Assembly: GCF_016808095.1 (NCBI RefSeq)
Contig: NC_068970.1
Coordinates: 42,939,630 to 43,003,629 of the forward strand
Reading direction: 5' to 3'
DNA from: Vigna angularis
Taxonomy: Eukaryota > Streptophyta > Magnoliopsida > Fabales > Fabaceae
DNA: 64,000 nucleotides
Shown one piece after another: positions 34,959-45,685 of this stretch (position 1 is the first letter of the stretch; the number at the start of each line of letters is the position of its first letter). Below the pieces are notes generated by a model, which made no database searches, was not told where the DNA came from, and saw nothing but the letters and a program-made list of their open reading frames with translations. A program made the translations under genes and the position numbers.

Positions 34959-35854
34959 ATGGATGCATGGGAAGACCTTGTTTATGATGATGATGTCCTT
35001 GAATCGTTTTTGAAAAAATGCGATGCTTCCGCAACGCTTATTCCTGGTCCTGCAGGTAACATCCAAGCAGCTTTCATGAATAGAACGGGAACAGAACAAC
35101 CGAAATCGACACAAGAATTTGCTCGTGATGTTGCTGACGCAACCTATGAACGAGATTTCAACTCCAATGCTTGGAAATGGGCACAGATGTTTATTGAACA
35201 CCACGGTACACTGAATCTCATACAAGCTTCCATGAACATTATTACCTTTACTACTTGTAATTTGTTTTCATATTTTTTTATCATAGGTCTCGTAAAGGAT
35301 GGAAAATTCGAGAACGTTAACTCCCTCCAAGAGGCAAAATCAGCTGAGGTCCTTCCATTGGTGGTTTGCATATTGAAAGAGTGCAAGCCCAATGGGTTGG
35401 GAGATATGCAGTTGACTCTTAAGGACCCAACTGCCACGATGAAGGCTTCCTTGCACAAGAAAGGTCTTGAAGATCCTGAAATTGCAGCAAATATCGCAGT
35501 TGGTTCCGTTATCATACTCAATCTTGTAAGCCATCAAATTTGTACTTAACTACCATAATTATTTTATTGGTATTTAAGTGTTCTTCTTCTTACAAATTCC
35601 GTTTGTACATTTAGGTCCACCCCTTCACTGCATTTAGGCAAAACCACTACCTCAATATTACGCATCGCTCTATAGTGAAGGTATTTACAGCTGAAGTTTG
35701 TCCTCCTACAATTGACCTTGTTAAGGAGACACCAAAACCTGTCATTCGACTTACTATGTGGGTAGAGAAGGAACTCAATGTGGATGACATCCTCCGCAAA
35801 TTTGTCTGTCCATCTGACCAACCATCAACGTCCAATCAAGCAGACAACCAATAG
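34959..35854 (+). CDS. HROB-like (homologous recombination OB-fold) cargo protein, 241 aa
   Basis: Three exons: 34959-35205, 35287-35525 and 35615-35854, all GT-AG with phases that close exactly. HROB (MCM8IP) loads or stimulates the MCM8-MCM9 helicase in recombination repair (established in animals). The features seen are those of that family: LIPGPAGNIQAAF near residue 25; a helical stretch before the OB fold; then LPLVVCILKECKPNGLGDMQ, LTLKDPTATMKASLHKKGL, AANIAVGSVIILNL and HYLNITHRSIVKVF. The normal 'LKDPTG-I-ASLHRKV' pattern is close but altered (TATM). It is shorter than full host HROB proteins, keeping mainly the OB-fold part. Capture from a host gene, then adoption as element cargo, is inferred. 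Confidence 0.85.
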
Positions 35855-36011
35855 TGGGTTTAGGATAACAGTAATTTTATACGAACACCATTATAAGTAT
35901 TTCATGGATAACTATAATATTTGAAACGTACAATGTATCATTTTGTTGTGTATGTTGTGAACCTGAATCTCTATCAATGGTGTGTTATAATGAATTTATT
36001 TATGTCATACA
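35855..36011. other. 3' flank of the HROB-like gene
   Basis: Short AT-rich non-coding DNA. The right repeat array begins directly after it. Confidence 0.4.
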
Positions 36012-38165
36012 AAATGGTGCCTAAAACTAAGTTTTTTTCCAAATGGTGACCCATGTTCACCTGATTGAGTACCTGTGTTGGACTTTCTGTACAAATTGGC
36101 TATTTCTCTCGGGTAATCGTTTACAAGGGTGCTGTAAACGATTACTAGGTCCTTTTTTCACCACTCTCAATCATTCATTGCACTGCTTGCTCCCCCAACT
36201 CATGAAGGGTCACCCCACCCTCCTTGGACTCACATCACATCACCAGCCACCCTCTCCCACCACTGGAACACCTGCACCAGCCTCAGACAAGTGCAGAAGT
36301 GCCTAAAACTCACTTTTTTTTCCAATGGTGACCCATGTTCACCTGACTGAGTTCCTGTGTTGGACTTTCTGTACAAATTGGCATTTTCTCTCGGGTAATC
36401 GTTTACAGGGGTGCTGTAAACGATTACCAGGCCCATTTTTACAGCACTCTCACTCATTCCCTGCACAGTTTGCTCCCCCAACTCATGAGGGGTCTCCCCA
36501 CCCTCCTTGGACTCACATCACAACACCAGCCACCCTCTCCCACCACTGGAACACCTGCACTAGCCTCAGAGAGGTGTAGAAGTGCCTAAAACTAAGTTTT
36601 TTTCCAATGGTGACCCATGTTCACCTGACTGAGTACCTGTGTTGGACTTTCTGTACAAATGGGCATTTTCTCTCGGGTAATCGTTTACAGGGGTGCTGTA
36701 AACGATTACCAGGCCCATTTTTACAGCACTCTCACTCATTCCCTGCACAGGTTGCTCCTCCAACTCATGAGGGGTCTCCCCACCCTCCTTGGACTCACAT
36801 AACATCACCAGCCACCTTCCCCCACCACTGGAACACCTGCACCAGCCTAAGACAGGTGCAGAAGTGCCTAAAACTCACTTTTTTTTCAAATGGTGACCCA
36901 TGTTCACCTGACTGAGTACCTGTGTTGGACTTTTTGTACAAATGGGCATTTTCTCTCGGGTAATCGTTTACTGGGGTGCTGTAAACGATTACCAGGCCCA
37001 TTTTTACAGCACTCTCACTCATTCCCTGCACAGGTTGCTCCTCCAACTAATGAGGGGCCTTCCCACCTCCTTGGACTCACATCACATCACCAGCCACCCT
37101 CTCCCACCACGGGAACACCTGCACCAGCCTCAGACAGGTGCAGAAGTGCCTAAAACTCACTTTTTCTTCCAATGGTGACCCTTGTTCACCTGACTGAGTA
37201 CCTGTGTTGGACTTTCTGTACAGAATCCATTTTTCTCTCGGGTAATCGTTTACAGGGGTGCTGTAAACGATTACTAGGCCCTTTTTTCACCACTCTCAGT
37301 CATTCCCTGCACAGGTTGCTCCTCCAACTCATGAGGGGTCTCCCCACCCTCCTTGGACTCACATCACATCACCAGCCACCCTCTCCCACCACTAGAACAC
37401 CTGCACCAGCCTAAGACAGGTGCAAAAGTGCCTAAAACTAAGTTTTTTTCCAATGGTGACCCATGTTCACCTGACTGAGTACCTGTGTTGGACTTTCTGT
37501 ACAAATGTTCATTTTCTCTCGGGTAATCGTTTACTGGGGTGCTGTAAACGATTACCAGGCCCATTTTTACAGCACTCTCACTCATTCCCTGCACAGGTTG
37601 CTCCTCCAACTCATGAGGGTCCTCCCCACCCTCCTTGGACTCACATCACATCACCAGCCACCCTTTCCCACCACTGGAACACCTGAACCAGCCTCAGACA
37701 GGTGCAGAAGTGCCTAAAACTCATTTTTTTTTCCAATGGTGACCCCTGTTCACCTGACTGAGTACCTGTGTTGGACTTTCTGTACAGAATCCATTTTTCT
37801 CTCGGGTAATCGTTTACAGGGGTGCTGTAAACGATTACCAGGCCCTTTTTTCACCACTCTCAGTCATTGCCTGCACAGGTTGCTCCTCCAACTCATGAGG
37901 GGTCTCCCCACCCTCCTTGGAATCACATCACATCACCAGCCACCCTCTCCCACTACTGGAACACTTGCACCAGCCTAAGACAGGTGCAGAAGTGCCTAAA
38001 ACTAAGTTTTTTTCCAATGGTGACCCATGTTCACCTGACTGAGTACCTGTGTTGGACTTTCTGTACAAATGGGCATTTTCTCTCGGGTAATCGTTTACTA
38101 GGGTGCTGTAAACGATTACCAGGTCCATTTTTACAGCACTCTCACTCATTCCCTGCACTACTTCG
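36012..38165 (-). repeat. Right 282-bp tandem repeat array, 8 units, inverted relative to the left array
   Basis: The hairpin sites start at 36113, 36395, 36677, 36960, 37242, 37523, 37806 and 38087, a spacing of 281-283. The units are the reverse complement of those at 28369-30003. GTAATCGTTTAC and GTAAACGATTAC are unchanged in all eight, although the loop varies (for example 'tggggtgct', 'agggtgct'). Two sub-types alternate, one with 'gggcattttctctc' and one with 'agaatccatttttctc'. The last unit degenerates after 38160. Confidence 0.95.
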
Positions 38166-38551
38166 TCCCCCTACTCATCACGGGTCACTCCACGCTTCTT
38201 GCGTTGACATCAATCACCAACACCCATCTCCCCACTCAGAACTTGATCAAATCCTTCCCATTAATTACCATTAATTTTAGTGAAAATGGTCTCGTACTTT
38301 TCAAATTTTTATTATAATGTTGCGTTCATTTTTCAATCACTAATTTTGTCATTATAACAAACACAAACGCAAAGTAAAAACAATTCATTTCGAAATCCAA
38401 ACACTAATCTTATTACAAACACATATTGTACATTGTCAAATAACATTAGGTACATATTTGAACATCTTATACATGTCAAAATTGTCAAATAACATTAGGT
38501 ACATATTTGAACATCTTATACATGTCAAAATTTGATAATTTCTTAGCAATC
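38166..38551 (-). other. Spacer and 3' flank of gene B
   Basis: Non-coding DNA. It contains a direct duplication of 'tgtcaaataacattaggtac' with its following ~30 bases (about 38435-38480 and 38483-38527), overlapping the end of the gene. Confidence 0.5.
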
Positions 38552-41500
38552 CTAGACAATGCCGTATAGCTGTAGGGCTTCCATTCTTCTAATGTTCTCG
38601 TTGTCCAGGATCCAGTCACACACATATTTCTTTCTAATCCCAAGCAGCTCCTCCTGAAACCAACATTTTCCACATTAGAAACCAGGACATACAAGAATAT
38701 TATCAAACACACAGTTCCAACTTACAGTTGTATATTCAGGCATGCTTTTCCCGTTGTATTTTTCATCTCCATCCCAGATTTCCATTGCTTTCAACATTAT
38801 TACTCCACAATCATGTCTGAAATAATATACCCACAACATCAGATTACTTTTGCCCATATACATCACAATATAATCCGGCAGTACAGTTCAAGAAACTTAC
38901 AAGTTTGGTTGGGATGGGATATTTGCTTGTTTAACTGTCAAAGGACCAATACTACCTTCCGGTATATTTATCAGGATGCAAAAAAACCGTGCCATATTTT
39001 CAGCCTACCAGTTAACAAATACAATAAATACTTAAACAATGCAGGGTTATGTCATAATCACACGGTAATCAACAATGAAAGATGTCGAATCTTACAACGG
39101 CTGTGTCTATCCTTTTGCGGTCTCTGATCCCCTTCCCCAATGAATCAATCACAAAAATCTCCATTGACCTCAATTTCACTGAATAACACCACCAATGATC
39201 ATCGTGGACAAATGGCAGAAACAACTACAAAAAATATAAACAACTTCAGTAACACATTTACAACCAAAAGTCGACAAGATTTGCAAATTCAAGGTTACTC
39301 ACAAAGTCCGCCTTGGGTAATTCTTCAAGTCCAAAATGATCGGAACGCAAATAAGTGTTATAGTTATGAAGCGTGAATACATGGCGATTCTGTGGACGTT
39401 TCCTATAATCTGTAAGAATATGGTGCTGTGGACAATTTCAAAATCATCAATAAAAAATCGATCAAAAATACTTTCTTCAATCATAAATATGATACAATAT
39501 CAAATTTTATTTACCGAGTATAACGGACTAAAATGAATCCTCTTAACAACACCGCACAACCTTTTCTCAAAGTACATAAAGACCGTACAAGCAAATAACA
39601 CCACCTACACAATAAAAAATTTTCACATTACTAAAATAAACTAAAACATGAAACACAACCAAATGTGACAATACTAACCATGTTATCAACGTATTTCATT
39701 GGGGCCAAAGTGTAAATTGAAGTCGTGCTCAAGCTTTGGCCAATTATCTCGCTTACAACCCTAAACATACAAATATTAGTCAATCACAAACAATACATAT
39801 TCCTCAACCACAACTACAATTCATACCATATACCTGTGTACGTTCATCTCTCTGATGCTGACTGCTGTATACAATTGGTTTACATCAACACTAGTGCTTG
39901 GATCACCAACAAAACTGCGCAATGGGGGTATAGCCAATGGCACGACCTCCCGTTCTTCTTCATCAGCATCATCATCTATTTCAATAAAATTAATGTTACC
40001 AACAGTTTCATCATCCCCTCTTACTTCAGTATGTGCACCTAGGGGGTCATCAACTTCATTTCCATCACCTTCTTCTTCGAAGCCACAATCGGGACGAACT
40101 TCAGCCTCTTCGTCTTCCCCAACTTCAGCCTCTTCGTCTTCCCCAACTTCAACCTCTTCGTCTCCCCCAACTTCAGCCTTCTCCTCACCTCCAACTCCAT
40201 GTCCTTCATCAACTCCACCCCCAACCTCTTCATCAGTGCCACATGCATCTGCTTCATGAAAGATTAGAGTTTGATAAATTTCAAATAACTCCCTAGCCAG
40301 AACTCCAATCTTGGCATTCAATGCTCTTATATCTTCATTGTTTTTCCTTAATCTCTCCTCTGCACCTGCTTCCCATGCCCCGTCATCAGAGCTTTCGTCA
40401 TCATCATCATCTTTGTCAACCTTGGATCCTTCACCCAAGGATCCTTCACTCATTCCTCCGTCATCCATGTTGAAAGCTGCACGGATTTCCGGCCTATGAC
40501 GATCTTCATTTCGTACATACCACTCCATTTTTAACTGCACCAATACCACACAACAAATTCAGACAAAATAGACAATCGATTTTAACATACAAAATAACGA
40601 AAAACAAAACACTTACATCTCCGGTCATAAAAATATGTTCAATTTTTTCGGTCCTTGATTTAAACGGGAACCACCTCATTATGCGCGGGAAAAACCGGTG
40701 CGAAGGATGACCATGCAAAGAAAGTCTCTCAACCGCCCAAGCCTAAAATATCATAAAATTATTTCATCAAACATAATTCACAATGTTCTGCACTACATCA
40801 AAATAGTCAACTACATATCATATTACCTGCAACACTGCCACATTGCCACTGAGAGTGACTGACTGGGGGATACCTGCTCCCATAATTTTCTTCTTACATT
40901 TATTTAAATTCTCTACAATATGTTTATGTACACCGGTGCACCAATCATATAGACACAAACGGTCTAAGTCATCTAACACTCCAAAAGGCATGTTACAAAC
41001 ATGCCTTGATTTCCTAGGGAAATAGAAAACAACCAAACAAACTAATATATATAACCGACACACTACATCAACATCAATGTTTTTATCATCAACAATGACA
41101 TTAAACATGTCCGTCAAGTCCTTCAAACTGATGGTTTTTGATTTGAACATTTGACCAACCAATCCACCAACTACTTCATCAAAGGGAATCTCTAAACCAC
41201 CTATTTCTAAACCTAAGCTCATCAACACATCAACAACTCTAAAGGGCACCAACTTTTGACTAACTCTAAAACTGTTATCATTTCCAACCCACCTGCAAAC
41301 CATAACCTTCAATAATTTTAAATTCACCTCCACAGGGTTATTAATATTCAAACACCACATAAATGGTGTCATCCTAATCCGATCCACATGACACTGTCGG
41401 AGTAAATGATTCATTTCAATAATGATCGATGAATCCATCGAGATAAGAAGTCGCCACTACAAAAAAAATCATAAAAATTTATTACTAACTACAATCCGTA

Positions 41501-41567
41501 AGATAATTAAATAATATATAAACACAAAATTTAATTTTTTTCTTACACTTGCTTTTTTCCCTTCCAT
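38552..41567 (-). CDS. Inward-facing MULE cargo gene B: DUF1985-like domain plus Ulp1/C48 protease, 732 aa
   Basis: Eleven exons read by eye, all GT-AG with closing phases: 41567-41547, 41456-40827, 40742-40617, 40534-39834, 39760-39679, 39604-39515, 39425-39303, 39224-39096, 39004-38901, 38816-38726 and 38653-38552. The start is MEGKKAS. Residues 8-217 match gene A exon 2 in length and motif order (MTPFMWCL, then SLGLEIGG). An acidic linker follows, with repeated EVGEDEEA units. The C-terminal third is a Ulp1 (C48) cysteine protease domain, which in other proteins removes SUMO: His in VHDDHWW, Asp in FVIDSLGKG and Cys in LHDCGVIML. All three catalytic residues are present, so activity is plausible. 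Domain pairing fits Kaonashi-type MULE ULP genes (recalled). Its substrate is unknown. Confidence 0.88.
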
Positions 41568-42094
41568 TGCAACGGCCCTAACAAGATAACATTCCACACT
41601 CAGTTATATCATTCAACTTAATGAAAACCAAAAACACAGTGTAAAACACAATGTCAGGGCTAGCCCATTTTTACTTACACTAAAATGTAAGGGTTTCTCT
41701 GTGGACGACAGACCCACGACAGACCCACACAAAGGATGGAAGGGTTCAACGCTGTGGGTAGGGTAAAGATGGAACACAAAGCCACAGAGATCCTCCAAGG
41801 TTTCAACGCACGTTTTGAAGAAGGAGGAGAGAACGAAACCGAGGATGCAAGCTTCGAAGACGGAAAGAGAACGAAGGCTTGAACGTACGAGAAGACGGAC
41901 GACACAGCGAGAGAGAAGACGGACGAGAGAGAAGGCTTGAACGAACGAGAAGAAGGAAGGCTTGAACGAACGTCTTTCGCACCCTAAACCGCCAAACCCA
42001 AATCTTTAAAATTTAATCTGGAAAACCCAAAATACCCCTATGACCGTAACCCTTTCTCTGGTTTCTTTTCAAATTACTGAGCCAATGCACACAC

Positions 42095-42150
42095 GCCACG
42101 TGCCGTTGTCAAAACTGTGTTAAAAAAGCGTTGTTGGAATAACATTTTCC
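42095..42150 (-). repeat. Right TIR of the MULE
   Basis: The reverse complement begins GGAAAATGTTATTCCAACAA and matches the left TIR for about 55 bases. TTTCTTTAG follows directly. Confidence 0.88.
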
Positions 42151-42159
42151 TTTCTTTAG

Positions 42160-42257
42160 TGAGGGAAATTTTCCGGCTAACAAAGCGTGTTATTCAATGT
42201 TTACGATGCAATAATGTTTATTGTAATATCTTGCAAAAATAATTAATTTATGTAGGA

Positions 42258-42293
<36 letters not shown>

Positions 42294-43268
42294 TCTTAAC
42301 AGTATATATATTTTCTTAACAGTAATAAGTATTTTAAAATTAATAAATAAATTTAAATAAATGAAACAAGTTTTAAGATATATTTTAGTAATAATTAATT
42401 TTCAAAAAAAATTTGGTTTTCAAATACAAGTTGTGTGTACAAATAATGTATTTAATTGTGATTAATTATATTGATGAAAAAGATTGAAAATATGTTTTTT
42501 AATTTTGGTCTAATGACAATCGTAAAATTTATTTCATTAAAGTAAATAATAAAGCTGCATATTAAAAACGAGAAAGCGAATTGATTAGATGACATGCTAC
42601 AATTATTTATTTTTTAAGTATTATAGTATTAAATTAGAAATGTAGGCTATAATTTGAAATAATTTTTTAAGTTAATATGGTAAATATGCATTCAAGTTTT
42701 CAATATATAATTAACCATCTTAGTGTATTGAATATGCATTTATAAGCAATCATCTTTCAAAGTATTGAAAAAAATTTAAAATGAACATTTTAAATGAATA
42801 TAAAAACAAAAAGTATCATTTACTAAATAAGATAATAAGAATAGACAAATTTAAATTATAAAGTGTGTGTAGTCCGTCGTAGAGTCTATGGTGGAATTTG
42901 TGGTAGATCGTGAGTTCCTGTGGTGGATATGGGTCATGTAGAAGAGCCTATGCTTCATCCTATTGTAGGACAATCCTCTAGTGGTATTGTCAGTTTCTTA
43001 ATCACAGTCTGAGTGAAATCATGACAATGTTTGTGTTGTGCATGGATTTTATGGTTAAGAATTTAAAAATCTTTACTTATGGTGGTTTGTTGGTGGATTT
43101 TGATTCATTGGCTAATATGCCTTCTTTGCAAGATGTCAATCCCATCATTGATAGTTTGTAGAGTTTACAATATTTAGATTCAGTTCATTGTAGTTTTGAG
43201 GTAGTTTCTACTTTTGTTACATCTAAGCAAGATCATTTGCAAAGGAATTGAACATAGCCTCTAAATGG
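42160..43268. other. AT-rich intergenic DNA between the MULE and a CACTA element
   Basis: There is no supported gene. A short (TA)n tract is at about 42259-42284. Positions 42870-43265 are less AT-rich ('tggtggaattt', 'gtcatgtagaag') and may be old element sequence, but no domain is recognisable. Confidence 0.5.
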
Positions 43269-43929
43269 ACTCACTAGTAAAAAAACAACTTTTAAAGGCG
43301 CCCAATATGCCTCGGTTTTCCAAAAACCGAAGCATAATAAAACGCGGTGGCTTTTTGGTAATTAAAGGGAACGTATATGCTTCGGTTGTTGGGGAACTGG
43401 TGCCTAAAACAGATACTACCTCGGTTCACTGGGCCACCCGTGGCATAAACCCCTCTGTCACTCAACCAGTCAGATTGACTAACGTCCCGTCAAGGAACTA
43501 TCGCCTCGGCTCCCCCACAAACCGGTGCCCAAAACGACTATGACCTCGGTTGCTCACCCACCCGAGGCATAAACCAATCTGCCATTAACCACCCTCTGCA
43601 CGTAGTCAGACTGACTGTCTTTTGTGAAGGAGATATCACCTCGGGTCCACACAGAACCGATGCCTAAAGCCGATCTGACCTCGGTTACAGCAGTAAACCG
43701 AGGCGTAAACGTCTGCATGTTCAGACTTTTCATCTGACAAATGTCTGTGTCATTCATTTTTTCCACATATATTGCTTCGGGTTTCCCCGGACCGAGGCCG
43801 AAAGCATCTACTACCTCTGTTTGGATGCCACCCGAAGCTTATAAGTTCATTTTGAAATTTATTTAAGCTGTTTAGGCCTCGGTTATTCGTAAAACCGAGG
43901 CAGTATTGGTTTGATTTTTACCGTAAAAC

Positions 43930-44260
43930 AGAAGGGTTTACGGTTCTTCTTCAACACCTCCCTGTGCTTTCTCTTCTCCGTTGCGACCATCGTTTCTGGG
44001 CGAGCCTCCACCACCAAGGCGCCATTGTTGTCTTCTCCGTGCGTCCACCGTCGTGCCGTCGTGCCTCCATTGTCTCCGGCGAAGCGTTGTCCAAGTCGGG
44101 TGGCTATTTCTTGCACGAACTACAGGAGTTCTTTCCAAGCGCTGCTTCCGCCATCGTTCCCGCCGCTCCACCGTCGGTCCGCTGCCGCTTTGCTGCCTTT
44201 ACTGTTGTCCTTTGCTGCCACGGTAAGTTTTTAAAAGCCTTTTCATAGAATTTGTCTGTG
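43930..44260. other. GC-rich exon-like DNA inside CACTA 1
   Basis: This is a sharply GC-rich block between the left subterminal repeats and AT-rich interior, with frames open on several strands. It may be a captured host first exon or 5' leader. A GT donor-like 'cacggtaagttt' is at about 44219. I do not recognise the source. Confidence 0.35.
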
Positions 44261-44956
44261 GCGATTGATATTCGTTTGAACGAAGAAAGGAATGTCTGAT
44301 TGTTGCTTGTTGCTTTTTGCTTGGATTCGTTATAAGCTTCCCAATCTGAAATTGTTGTTATCTGCTGTAAGAGTGTTGGAATGAATAGGAAACGATGATG
44401 TAAGTGTATGTTGTAACAGTGTGTATGCGTGTGTGATCCGAGACAAACAAGAAAAGGTCCCAATGCACGAGTTAATTGGAAGAAAATCATGACTTTGGTA
44501 GCTTAGATTTTGCTCAAATTGTAAAAGGTGTTTAGTGGAATTCTAATGGTTTGACATGATACCAGTTTAGTGGAATTCTAATGGAAAAAGATGTATACAT
44601 TTGTTAGTCCATGCTTGAGATTCAACTCATAACCCAAAATATCTTAACTATAATGGTAATTGAGTTAAAAAGTAAACATCTCTAACTTCAACTAAAAAGC
44701 TAACACGAAAATTGAAAACATCTAAACAAACTTAATCTTGAGACAATAATAAATTGAAATAATAAATTTACTTATTTAATTCTTTAATTGAATAATAAAG
44801 TCCATTCTAAAAAATATTCTAAAAACTTATCAATTACTTTTGGAAGAATTAAAATAAAAAGATAGTAGAGAAACCCAAGTTATTAGGTTCACTTGACCTA
44901 GATGCCGGCCACAACTTGTGTTTTGAGTCATGAAGCACTTGACTTTAGGCCAACAC

Positions 44957-45013
<57 letters not shown>

Positions 45014-45685
45014 ATTGATATTTTTCTGTGGTGATTTTAATAGTCCTTTGCTTCCTTTTACTTGATGTATGTTGCATATGTAATTATTTGTTTGTTTGGA
45101 TATATTCTCGTTTTGAATTAGCCTTAGATTCCCGTTTGAGATTGAATACAAAAATTATTTAATATCTCCATTTTTTTCTGAACAAATGTACTTTTTAAAA
45201 ATGAATAGAAAGGAGATAGTAATAATAATTTATAAGTATTGAATCTTGAATTGTCCGGTTGGACAGTTTAAGAAGAGTAATAACTTTTTTCATAGTTTAT
45301 TATAAGATATCAATTTTAATATACATGTCTTAAATTTCATGAAATTTTGCAGTTGTATTTTGTATTGATCTTCGGGTGCATATTTGATTGTGATTTATAA
45401 TCACTTTCATTTCGTGTAACCTGAAGACCAATGCGAAATGCTGGCAAAATTTCGTGAAATTTAAGATATGTTGTTTAAAATTGATATGTTTAATAAACTA
45501 AAAAAAGTGAATCTTCTTGAATGGGATAGGGTCACACCTTGAATACAAACACGATCAAAGTGATCATTCAAGATTATTGAAATTGTGTAAACAATTTCAG
45601 TAAACATGCGTACGGATAGAGGGTGGATTAATTTACCACGTATCAGCACTGAGTACGAGAGAGGGGTAGAAGAAACGCAGGTGAG
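44261..45685. other. Non-coding interior of CACTA 1
   Basis: AT-rich DNA where a TNP2 transposase would be expected in an autonomous copy; none is found. It contains the (TA)n tract and short inverted words ('aaatttcatgaaattt'-like at 45334 and 45450). Confidence 0.5.

Larger units (their letters stand above)
26370..42150. mobile_element. Complete 15.8-kb Mutator-like element with FAR1 transposase, HROB-like and Ulp1-like genes
   Basis: The 9-bp duplication TTTCTTTAG flanks the element (26361-26369 and 42151-42159), the size diagnostic of MULEs. The termini are GGACCGCGATATTCCAACAA and, reverse-complemented from the right, GGAAAATGTTATTCCAACAA. Homology continues through TTTTTTAACAC, TTTTGACAACG and CCACGTG, giving TIRs of about 55 bp. 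Inside, from left: a DUF1985-like gene (+), a 282-bp repeat array, a plant-transposon-protein gene (-), the FAR1-type transposase (-), an HROB-like gene (+), an inverted 282-bp array, and a DUF1985-like/Ulp1 gene (-). All five gene models have consistent splice sites and open frames. Ulp1-carrying MULEs are known as Kaonashi (KI) elements in other plants (recalled); this extended layout I do not recognise. Confidence 0.92.

Noticed and set aside
28369..38165. CRISPR-like array from regular hairpin repeats
   Set aside because: Units are 282 bp, nearly identical across their full length, without unique spacers, and inside a plant transposon.
40033..40499. Ser/Pro and Leu/His-rich plus-strand frames
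   Set aside because: They are the antisense of the acidic linker exon of gene B, whose repeats keep several frames open.
43883..44490. Host gene in the GC-rich block of CACTA 1
   Set aside because: Several overlapping frames on both strands, no recognised domain, and it lies between CACTA subterminal repeats. Recorded only as exon-like DNA.
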